A stretch of DNA of 14,517 bases. Source: CAYPYS01 sp964445715 (GTDB lineage: Bacteria > Omnitrophota > Gorgyraeia > Gorgyraeales > Gorgyraeaceae). Positions 6,614 to 12,686 of this stretch are shown piece by piece; position 1 is the first letter of the stretch, and each line of letters opens with the position of its first letter. Below the pieces are notes generated by a model, which worked only from the letters and a program-made list of their open reading frames with translations, searched no databases and was not told where the DNA came from. The position numbers were made by a program, and so were the translations under genes. The DNA lies in the NCBI GenBank assembly GCA_964445715.1, contig CAYULJ010000035.1, positions 1 through 14,517 of the forward strand, given 5' to 3'.

Positions 6614-7426
6614 ATGAAAGATATAAAAGCAAAGGTTTTATCCAACGAGAATATAGGATCAGGCTATTTTAAGATGAGCCTTGAAGCGCCGAGCATTGCA
6701 AGGAGCGCAACACCAGGTCAGTTTGTGCAGGTCCGATGCAGCGATACGCTGGAACCGTTTTTAAGAAGGCCATTTAGTATACATAGGCTGGAGCCCGAAG
6801 GTTCAAAGCTTAAAGGCATAGAGATTTTATATGAAGTAGTAGGAAAAGGCACGGAGATTTTATCAAAAAAAAGAGCAGGAGAATTTTTAAAAGTCTTAGG
6901 TCCTTTGGGTAATGGTTTTACTTTACCACGAACGACGAACGACGAACGGCGAACGGCGATTCTAATTGCCGGCGGAATAGGGATTGCGCCGTTAGTTTTT
7001 CTTGCAGAGGTTTTAGCCGAAAAGAAGATAAAGGCGACTGTTTTGATCGGAGCAAAGATAAAGAAGATGCTGTTGTGTGAGAAGGATCTTAAAAAGCTTG
7101 GGGCCACAGTCCATGTCGCTACTGATGACGGAAGCAAAGGGTATAAAGGCCTAGTAACGAAGTTGTTTGAAAAAGTTTTACCATTCACCATTCACCATTC
7201 ACTATTCACTATATATACATGCGGGCCACAGCCAATGCTAAAAAACATTGCGGATATTTGTGCGAAACAAAAGATAAAATGTTATGCTTCACTGGAGGAA
7301 AAAATGGCCTGTGGTCTTGGTGCATGCCTGGGTTGCGTTATTAGAGTAAAAGGTAAAGGTACTGTGCATAAATTGGTATGTAAAGACGGCCCCATATTCT
7401 ACACTGGCGATATAATCTGGCCTTAA
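6614..7426 (+). CDS. pyrK: Dihydroorotate dehydrogenase electron-transfer subunit
   Basis: A 270-residue FAD and [2Fe-2S] protein that partners class 1B PyrD and passes electrons from dihydroorotate to NAD. FAD-binding RRPFS (51-55), the NAD-domain GGIGIAPL (120-127), CGPQPML and the cluster cysteines C233, C238, C241 and C256 (MACGLGACLGC, then VCKDGP) are all present. The ATG at 6614 fits the family N-terminus; a longer form from GTG 6590 would begin within repeat R3 and add eight residues, and neither has a good Shine-Dalgarno. Two imperfect heptamer arrays lie inside the gene (6928-6962 and 7181-7215), in surface-loop positions, encoding RTTNDERRTA and PFTIHHSLFT. The stop TAA is formed by the first bases of repeat R4. 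Confidence 0.93.
   Translation: MKDIKAKVLSNENIGSGYFKMSLEAPSIARSATPGQFVQVRCSDTLEPFLRRPFSIHRLEPEGSKLKGIEILYEVVGKGTEILSKKRAGEFLKVLGPLGNGFTLPRTTNDERRTAILIAGGIGIAPLVFLAEVLAEKKIKATVLIGAKIKKMLLCEKDLKKLGATVHVATDDGSKGYKGLVTKLFEKVLPFTIHHSLFTIYTCGPQPMLKNIADICAKQKIKCYASLEEKMACGLGACLGCVIRVKGKGTVHKLVCKDGPIFYTGDIIWP
6928..6962 (+). repeat. Heptamer array H1 in pyrK (5 units)
   Basis: Three exact ACGAACG units (6928-6948), then GCGAACG and a decayed GCGATTC. It is fully coding, giving RTTNDERRTA just before the NAD-binding strand ILIAGGIG. Since the unit is 7 nt, gain or loss of one unit would shift the frame. Confidence 0.9.
7181..7215 (+). repeat. Heptamer array H2 in pyrK (5 units)
   Basis: Three exact CCATTCA units (7181-7201), then CTATTCA and CTATATA. 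It is fully coding, giving PFTIHHSLFT immediately before the conserved YTCGPQPML strand. It has the same five-unit layout, with decay at the 3' end, as H1. Confidence 0.9.
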
Positions 7427-7462
7427 GTTTACACTTTAACATTGTTGAAGTGTAAACTTAAG
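7422..7462 (+). repeat. Palindromic repeat R4 (short form, 41 nt)
   Basis: Left arm CTTAAGTTTACACTTTAAC, loop ATT, right arm GTTGAAGTGTAAACTTAAG; 19 bp stem with one G-U pair. The pyrK stop TAA (7424-7426) is in its left end, and the pyrD Shine-Dalgarno AAGGAG begins at 7463, immediately after its right end. It therefore fills the whole space between stop and ribosome site. Confidence 0.95.
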
Positions 7463-7475
7463 AAGGAGACGCAGA

Positions 7476-8354
7476 GTGATTAAAATAGGAAAGATAAGAT
7501 TGAAAAATCCGGTGATGGTCGCCTCAGGTACATTTGGTTATGCAAAGGAGTTCGAGGGGCTTGTAGATTTGAAAAAACTGGGCGCGATCGTCACGAAAAC
7601 AATAACTATTAAGGCAAGGTCCGGCAATCCTATGCCGAGGATTTGCGAGACAGCTTCCGGCATGCTTAATTCCATTGGCCTGCAAAATGAAGGTGTTGAA
7701 AATTTTATGAAAGAAAAATTGCCTTATCTCTCGAAGCTTGACGTTCCGATAATCGTAAGCATATCAGGAGACAGTACAAAGGAATTTTCTCAATTGGCTA
7801 GAAGGCTTGACAGAATTAGAGGAGTCAGTGGATTAGAACTAAATATCTCTTGTCCAAACATCACGAATCACGAATCACGAACCACGAAACACGATTTGAT
7901 TGCGCAAGACAGAGATGCAACGTATGATGTGGTTAAAAGTGTGAGAATGGCCACAGGTAAGACATTGGTCACAAAACTTTCGCCAAATGTAACTGACGTC
8001 GTAGAAATTGCCAGGGCAGCCTGCAGTGCTGGCTCAGACGCAGTGAGCCTGGTAAATACTTTTTTGGGTATGGCTATCGATATAGAGACAGGAAAGTCAA
8101 GGCTTGGAAATATAGTCGGAGGGTTAAGCGGACCTTGCATAAAGCCTATTGCATTGAGAATGGTCTGGGAGGTTGCAAGGAATATTAAGAAGCCTGTCAT
8201 CGGCATGGGCGGTATAATGAATGCGCAAGATGCGATCGAATTTTTGATAGCGGGCGCAAAAGCAGTCCAGATAGGTACAGCTAATTTCGTAGAACCTGGT
8301 ATCTGCGATAAAATAATAAAAGGCGTTGAGAAATGGACAAAAACAATATCATAG
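7476..8354 (+). CDS. pyrD: Dihydroorotate dehydrogenase, class 1B catalytic subunit
   Basis: A 292-residue FMN enzyme oxidising dihydroorotate to orotate. The neighbouring pyrK identifies it as the NAD-linked class 1B type. Visible signatures are NPVMVASGTFGY (11-22), NSIGLQN (about 65-71), the active-site Cys in NISCPN (C126), SLVNTFLGMAIDIETG, GGLSGPCIKPIALR and GMGGI near the C-terminus. The GTG start at 7476 has a strong AAGGAG 7 nt upstream. A heptamer array (7861-7895) directly follows the SCPN motif and encodes NHESRTTKHD in the flap that in relatives carries the catalytic Cys. The gene overlaps pyrF by 22 nt, so the two are coupled. Confidence 0.96.
   Translation: MIKIGKIRLKNPVMVASGTFGYAKEFEGLVDLKKLGAIVTKTITIKARSGNPMPRICETASGMLNSIGLQNEGVENFMKEKLPYLSKLDVPIIVSISGDSTKEFSQLARRLDRIRGVSGLELNISCPNITNHESRTTKHDLIAQDRDATYDVVKSVRMATGKTLVTKLSPNVTDVVEIARAACSAGSDAVSLVNTFLGMAIDIETGKSRLGNIVGGLSGPCIKPIALRMVWEVARNIKKPVIGMGGIMNAQDAIEFLIAGAKAVQIGTANFVEPGICDKIIKGVEKWTKTIS
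7861..7895 (+). repeat. Heptamer array H3 in pyrD (5 units)
   Basis: Three exact TCACGAA units (7861-7881), then CCACGAA and ACACGAT. It is fully coding and sits immediately after the SCPN active-site motif. In a shared register its unit CGAATCA matches CGAACGA of H1 and CCATTCA of H2 at 5 of 7 positions each, suggesting one repeat family. Confidence 0.92.
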
Positions 8355-9028
8355 TAGCGCTCGATGTAAATACGATTAAAGAAGTCGAGCGCCTGCTCAA
8401 TATATTAAACCCGTATATAAATATTTTCAAAGTGGGTATGGAATTATTTTATTCCTGTGGCGCAAAGGCAATAGATATAATTAAAAAACATGACAAAGAT
8501 ATATTTTTGGATTTGAAATTCCACGATATTCCGAATACTGTAAAAAATTCTGCAAAAGTTGCCAGCCGGTTAGGCGTAACCATGTTCAATGTGCATGCCT
8601 CTGGCGGCAGAGACATGATGAAGGCCGCGCTTGATGGGGCTGAAGAAGAAAGCGAAAAACTAGGACAGGGCAGGCCGAGGATTTTAGGCGTTACTGTTCT
8701 TACGAGCATGGATAAGGAATCTCTGCAGGAGGTCGGAGTCGCTAAAACTCCAGAAAAACAGGTGCTGGAGCTTGCCAATCTGACAAAAGATTCAGGGCTG
8801 GATGGCGTTGTGGCGTCTCCAAAAGAGACCGCGAATATCAGAAAGACATTCGAAAAGGATTTTCTGATAGTTACACCAGGGGTGAGACCTGAAGCAAGTC
8901 AAAAAGAAGACCAAAAAAGAGTAGCCACGCCAAAAGAGGCGATTGGCGCAGGTGCAGACTATATTGTAATCGGACGGCCGATTACAAAGGCGAAAGATCC
9001 TGTTAAGACATTACAAAATATACTTTAA
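8333..9028 (+). CDS. pyrF: Orotidine 5'-phosphate decarboxylase
   Basis: A 231-residue TIM-barrel enzyme that decarboxylates OMP to UMP, the final step of the pathway. The catalytic cluster DLKFHDIPNTV (D60, K62, D65) is intact, IVALDVN opens the protein at residues 6-12, and the C-terminal phosphate-binding region has TPGVRP and IVIGRPITKAKDP. The size is typical of the group 1 enzyme. The ATG at 8333 lies inside pyrD (22-nt overlap) with only a weak ribosome site, so translation probably depends on coupling. The stop TAA (9026-9028) is formed by the first bases of repeat R5. Confidence 0.97.
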   Translation: MDKNNIIVALDVNTIKEVERLLNILNPYINIFKVGMELFYSCGAKAIDIIKKHDKDIFLDLKFHDIPNTVKNSAKVASRLGVTMFNVHASGGRDMMKAALDGAEEESEKLGQGRPRILGVTVLTSMDKESLQEVGVAKTPEKQVLELANLTKDSGLDGVVASPKETANIRKTFEKDFLIVTPGVRPEASQKEDQKRVATPKEAIGAGADYIVIGRPITKAKDPVKTLQNIL

Positions 9029-9062
9029 GTTCACACTTTAACAATGTTAAAGTGTGAACTTA
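9023..9062 (+). repeat. Palindromic repeat R5 (short form, inverted)
   Basis: Stem TAAGTTCACACTTTAAC (9026-9042), loop AAT, GTTAAAGTGTGAACTTA (9046-9062): 17 perfect pairs. The AAT loop shows that it is inverted relative to R1, R2, R4, R6 and R7. The left end has an extra T (CTTTAAG). It supplies the pyrF stop and contains an in-frame GTG (9054) for pyrE. Confidence 0.94.
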
Positions 9063-9074
9063 TTTCTAGAAGAT

Positions 9075-9641
9075 ATGAAAGAGAAAGAAATTTTAGGGAT
9101 TCTCAAGGATACAAAGGCGCTTCTAAAGGGACATTTTGTGCTCTCAAGCGGCTTGCATAGCGCAGACTATCTGCAGTGCGCTAGAATATTACAATACCCA
9201 GAATATGCTGAGAAATTATGTAGCCAGCTCGCAAGCCATTTCAAAGACAAAAAACCTACGTGTGTTGTTGCGCCTGCGCTCGGAGGAGTGATTGTCTCTT
9301 ATGAGATAGCAAGGGCCTTGCGAGTTCCCTCTATTTTTACAGAAAGAAAAGATGGGGCTATGGTCTTAAGGAGAGGTTTTGAGATCAAGCCGAATGATAG
9401 GGTATTGGTAGTAGAAGATGTGATCACGACCGGTCTTTCGACCAAAGAGGTTTTAGAGGTTGTAAAAGCCACTGGCGCAAGTATAATAGGTGTTGGAAGC
9501 ATTATAAACAGAAGCAGCGAAAAAATAGATTTTGGCGTAAAATCAGTCAGTTTGATAAAGTTAGATCTTCCAGTTTTCCCCCCAGGACAGTGTTCCTTGT
9601 GCAAAAAAGGGACCGAGATAACAAAACCAGGCAGCAGGTAG
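9075..9641 (+). CDS. pyrE: Orotate phosphoribosyltransferase
   Basis: A 188-residue type I phosphoribosyltransferase joining orotate and PRPP to form OMP. The PRPP loop VLVVEDVITTGLS (110-122) and GHFVLSSGLHSADYLQC near the N-terminus are diagnostic. The C-terminus has C173-x2-C176 in QCSLCKKGTEITKPGSR, usual for the long bacterial PyrE type. The ATG at 9075 fits the family N-terminus; a frame extension to GTG 9054 inside repeat R5 would add seven residues. The AGAAGA before the ATG is too close to be a normal Shine-Dalgarno. It is the last pyr gene here, and the ATPase genes follow after 91 nt without a visible terminator. Confidence 0.95.
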   Translation: MKEKEILGILKDTKALLKGHFVLSSGLHSADYLQCARILQYPEYAEKLCSQLASHFKDKKPTCVVAPALGGVIVSYEIARALRVPSIFTERKDGAMVLRRGFEIKPNDRVLVVEDVITTGLSTKEVLEVVKATGASIIGVGSIINRSSEKIDFGVKSVSLIKLDLPVFPPGQCSLCKKGTEITKPGSR

Positions 9642-9646
9642 AAAAT

Positions 9647-9713
9647 CGCGGAACCACGCGGAAGCCTAAGTTTACACTTTAACATTGTTAAAGTGTAAAC
9701 TTAAGACGCGGAA
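9647..9713 (+). repeat. CGCGGAA direct repeats bracketing palindrome R6
   Basis: CGCGGAA occurs at 9647-9653, 9657-9663 (10-nt period) and again at 9707-9713, two bases beyond the right end of R6. R6 thus appears to split a small direct-repeat cluster in the pyrE-atpE gap. Confidence 0.7.
9666..9705 (+). repeat. Palindromic repeat R6 (short form)
   Basis: TAAGTTTACACTTTAAC, loop ATT, GTTAAAGTGTAAACTTA: 17 perfect pairs. It is the same as R1 except for loss of one T at the left end (CTAAG instead of CTTAAG). It lies 24 nt after the pyrE stop, inside the CGCGGAA cluster. Confidence 0.95.
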
Positions 9714-9732
9714 AAGTTAAAGAGGTATTGTC

Positions 9733-10335
9733 ATGTCAGAGAAATTAAAAGAGCTTCTTGAGAAGATCAATAGGGAAGGCGTAAAACAGGCAGAGGAAAA
9801 ATCCAGGTCTATAGAGGAAAAGGCAAAGAAATCGGCAGAGAAAATTCTGTCTGATGCAAAGACAGAAGCGGCAAAAATAATAGAAGAGGCCAAAATAGAA
9901 TCTACTAAGACAAAAAAGTCTGGAGAGGTAGCCTTGAAACAGGCTTCGCGAGACCTTACCCTTTCTCTAAAAGACGAGATAAGAAGACTTTTTAATAAAA
10001 TCGTGAACACTGAAACTATCAAGGCCATGTCGGCCAAGGATACGGCAGAGATCTTAAAAGATCTCATACAAAAATATGTTGATAAGAATGGTAAGAGTTC
10101 TGACATAAAATTATTGTTGAAAAAGGAAGACTTGGAAAAACTCAAGAATAGTTTTATATTAAAGTTACAAGAAAAACTTAAAGATGGGATAGAGTTTAAA
10201 CCATCTCAGGACATAAATTCTGGATTTTCTATAAGTTTTGACAAAGGAAAGTCCTTCTTTGATTTTACAGACGAGGGATTGGTAGAGGCGCTTTGTGCAT
10301 ATCTAAATCCCGAGCTCTCAAAATTATTAAAATGA
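9733..10335 (+). CDS. atpE: V/A-type ATPase subunit E (peripheral stalk)
   Basis: A 200-residue protein. The first 75 or so residues are strongly charged and helical (KEL, EEK, AKK, AEK patterns), as expected for the coiled-coil part of the peripheral stalk that links the A3B3 head to the membrane sector. The C-terminal half, with GFSISFDKGKSFFDFTDEGLVEAL, resembles the globular domain of subunit E. Identification rests on this architecture and on its position first in an E-DUF2764-A-B-D gene order. The ATG at 9733 has AGAGG (9721-9725). The stop overlaps the next ATG (ATGA, 4 nt). No promoter is visible just upstream, so the gene may be read through from the pyr operon. Confidence 0.85.
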   Translation: MSEKLKELLEKINREGVKQAEEKSRSIEEKAKKSAEKILSDAKTEAAKIIEEAKIESTKTKKSGEVALKQASRDLTLSLKDEIRRLFNKIVNTETIKAMSAKDTAEILKDLIQKYVDKNGKSSDIKLLLKKEDLEKLKNSFILKLQEKLKDGIEFKPSQDINSGFSISFDKGKSFFDFTDEGLVEALCAYLNPELSKLLK

Positions 10336-10859
10336 AAGAAGCCTATTATTATCTAATAGCTAGTTTGCCATTGCTTGAATTTGGCACGAAAATGCCTTTT
10401 TCTTATGAAGGTTTTCTCTCCATGTGCGAAGAACAGTTGTCTCCCAGCGATCTGAAGATTATAAAAGAAACAGAACTTATGTCTCTTGGAGATGCAGATA
10501 GTCGTTGCACAACTCTCAAGGAATGGAACAATTTTAATATAATCCTTAGAAATGAAATAGCAAAGGTGCGGGCCAGTAGACAAGGTAAAGATGTCGGCAA
10601 ATATATTCGAGGAGAAGATCGCATAGATCCTTTTATTGTGAGTTTTGCACAATGGGTTATAAATCAGGATTCTCCTCTTGAAGCAGAGATTTCTTTGGAC
10701 AGATCAAGATGGGAGAAGCTGGATGATCTTGGAAAAGGCCATTATTTTGATATAGATTATCTAGTGACCTATGCTTTGAAACTTCAGATTTCAGCGCGCT
10801 GGGAAAAGATAAATTCAAGCGACGGCATGAAAGTTTTACAAGATTTGATTACCGCTTAA
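10332..10859 (+). CDS. DUF2764 family protein of the V-type ATPase operon
   Basis: A 175-residue protein opening with YYYLIASLPLLEFG (5-18), the typical N-terminus of DUF2764 proteins. These lie between subunits E and A in V-ATPase operons of Bacteroidetes, spirochaetes, chlamydiae and relatives, and may take the place of the C-like central subunit; that role is not firmly known. The rest is helical and charged, with no membrane segment. The ATG at 10332 overlaps the atpE stop (ATGA); a longer frame from an upstream TTG lies inside atpE and is less likely. The stop TAA (10857-10859) is provided by the first bases of repeat R7. Confidence 0.82.
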   Translation: MKEAYYYLIASLPLLEFGTKMPFSYEGFLSMCEEQLSPSDLKIIKETELMSLGDADSRCTTLKEWNNFNIILRNEIAKVRASRQGKDVGKYIRGEDRIDPFIVSFAQWVINQDSPLEAEISLDRSRWEKLDDLGKGHYFDIDYLVTYALKLQISARWEKINSSDGMKVLQDLITA

Positions 10860-10914
10860 GTTTACATACCACTTCGGGGCACAGGCTTTCCCATTGTTGA
10901 AGTGTAAACTTAAG
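10855..10914 (+). repeat. Palindromic repeat R7 (long form, 60 nt)
   Basis: The ends match the short form (CTTAAGTTTACA at left, ATT loop plus GTTGAAGTGTAAACTTAAG at right), but 19 extra bases (10867-10885) are present and CTTTAAC is changed to CTTTCCC. An alternative fold is available: CTTAAGTTTA with TAAACTTAAG, a 5-nt bulge, then CACTTC with GAAGTG. It supplies the DUF2764 stop, and the atpA Shine-Dalgarno AAGGAGG (10912-10918) overlaps its right end. Confidence 0.85.
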
Positions 10915-10925
10915 GAGGAGATGGG

Positions 10926-12686
10926 ATGGGAAGTAAGAGATTTGGTAAGATCGCAGGTATAAGCGGGAACATGGTGGCAGTGGAATTTGACGACTATGTC
11001 GTGCAGAACGAAGTAGCATTTATCTTGCACAATGAAGAGCGCTTAAAGTCTGAGGTGATCCGCGTTAGAGGCAATAAGGCAGAGCTGCAGGTATATGAAG
11101 ATACAAAAGGTTTAAAGGTCGGAGAGAAGGTCGAGTTTTCAGATGAGCTCCTGTCCGTTGAATTAGGGCCAGGGCTTTTAGGCCAGATATTCGATGGCCT
11201 GCAGAATCCATTGCCACAGCTTGCAGAGCGATGCGGATTTTTCTTAAAACGCGGGGTCTACCTCGAGGCATTGCCTGATGATGCCAAATGGGATTTTGCG
11301 CCTTCTGTTAAAAAAGGTGAAAAATGCAGGGCTGGCGGCAAGCTTGGATTTGTCAAAGAAGGTGTTTTTCAACACTGGATAATGGCGCCTTTTGGTCTTG
11401 AAGGCGAGTTAGAGATAGATAGCATAACAAAGAAAGGTAAATATAATCTAAAGCAGACAATTGCAAAGCTCAGAGATGAACGTGGTAATATTCATAACGC
11501 TACAATGCAGCAGATATGGCCTGTCAAAATCCCTATATCAGCGTATGCAGAAAAACTAAAGCCGCAAGAACCGCTTGTTACAAAAATAAGGATCATCGAT
11601 ACTTTAATGCCGGTTGCGCGCGGAGGCACTTATTGTGTGCCAGGGCCTTTTGGTTCAGGAAAGACAGTCTTGCAACAGTTGATCAGCAAACACGCAGAGG
11701 TAGATATTGTTATTATCGCAGCTTGCGGAGAAAGGGCAGGCGAGGTCGTTGAGACGCTCAGGACATTCCCGGAGATAAAGGATCCCAGGACAGGCAGACC
11801 TTTGATAGAGCGCACAGTGATCATCTGTAACACTAGTTCGATGCCTGTTGCTGCACGCGAATCAAGTGTATACACGGCTGTTACGATAGCAGAATACTAT
11901 AGACAGATGGGTCTCAATGTTCTTTTGATAGCTGATTCTACCTCGCGTTGGGCGCAGGCCATGCGTGAGATGTCAGGCCGGCTAGAAGAGATACCTGGCG
12001 AAGAGGCATTTCCTGCTTATCTTGAGACGAGGATAGCGTCTTTTTACGAGCGCGCAGGCCTGGTAAGATTGCATGACGGATCCACTGGTTCTGTGACTAT
12101 AGGTGGAGCTGTGAGTCCTGCTGGAGGAAATTTCGAAGAGCCAGTGACTCAGGCCACGCTGAAGGTCGTCGGAGCGTTCCACGGGCTTTCGAATAACCGC
12201 GCAAACGCGCGAAAATATCCTGCCATAGACCCCCTGGAGAGCTGGAGTAAATACAGGAGTTTTGTAGACGAAAAAGAAATACAAATGGCGCAGCAGATTT
12301 TAAAGAAGGGGAATGAAGTCGATCAGATGATGAAGGTCGTGGGAGAGGAAGGGACTTCTATCTCAGATTTTACCGTATATTTAAAGGCAGAATTTTTAGA
12401 TTCCGTATACCTCCAGCAGAATGCCTTTGACGAAGTGGATGCAGCGACCATAAAAGAGAGGCAAAGATATATATTCCATGTTATATACGATATCTTGGAA
12501 AGCGGATTTGAATTTGGAGACAAGGATTCAGCGAGAAAATTTTTCCAGAATTTAAGACAGAAGTTCATTGAATTAAATTCAATAGGGCAGGACACAGGAG
12601 ATTTTTCCAAAAAGGAAGAAGAGGTAAAAAAAATAGTTTCTGAAAGACTAAAGAAATCGGGGCGGCCTCATGCAGAAAATATATAA
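10926..12686 (+). CDS. atpA: V/A-type ATPase catalytic subunit A
   Basis: A 586-residue catalytic subunit that hydrolyses or makes ATP in the A3B3 head. The Walker A motif GPFGSGKT (240-247) is intact, followed by GERAGEV (268-274) and DSTSRWA (337-343). The non-homologous region between the N-terminal barrel and the nucleotide domain, diagnostic for A subunits, is present (about 100-200). The length is normal for bacterial V/A-type enzymes. The ATG at 10926 has an excellent AAGGAGG at 10912-10918, partly made from repeat R7. The 3' end overlaps atpB by 17 nt. The motor could use H+ or Na+; the ring subunit that would decide this is outside the window. Confidence 0.97.
   Translation: MGSKRFGKIAGISGNMVAVEFDDYVVQNEVAFILHNEERLKSEVIRVRGNKAELQVYEDTKGLKVGEKVEFSDELLSVELGPGLLGQIFDGLQNPLPQLAERCGFFLKRGVYLEALPDDAKWDFAPSVKKGEKCRAGGKLGFVKEGVFQHWIMAPFGLEGELEIDSITKKGKYNLKQTIAKLRDERGNIHNATMQQIWPVKIPISAYAEKLKPQEPLVTKIRIIDTLMPVARGGTYCVPGPFGSGKTVLQQLISKHAEVDIVIIAACGERAGEVVETLRTFPEIKDPRTGRPLIERTVIICNTSSMPVAARESSVYTAVTIAEYYRQMGLNVLLIADSTSRWAQAMREMSGRLEEIPGEEAFPAYLETRIASFYERAGLVRLHDGSTGSVTIGGAVSPAGGNFEEPVTQATLKVVGAFHGLSNNRANARKYPAIDPLESWSKYRSFVDEKEIQMAQQILKKGNEVDQMMKVVGEEGTSISDFTVYLKAEFLDSVYLQQNAFDEVDAATIKERQRYIFHVIYDILESGFEFGDKDSARKFFQNLRQKFIELNSIGQDTGDFSKKEEEVKKIVSERLKKSGRPHAENI

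Noticed and set aside
6718..7191. Minus-strand open frame opposite pyrK
   Set aside because: Its composition reflects the complement of pyrK; no family features.
364..9705. Short palindromes as intrinsic terminators
   Set aside because: The stems are A/T-rich and none is followed by a T-run; several sit inside obvious operons. RNA-level function is not excluded.
10293..10331. Longer DUF2764 start at TTG 10293
   Set aside because: It would lie inside atpE; the ATG at 10332 gives an ATGA coupling and the family-typical N-terminus.
364..10914. CRISPR-like array
   Set aside because: The repeats are far apart with whole genes between them; there are no uniform spacers and no cas genes.
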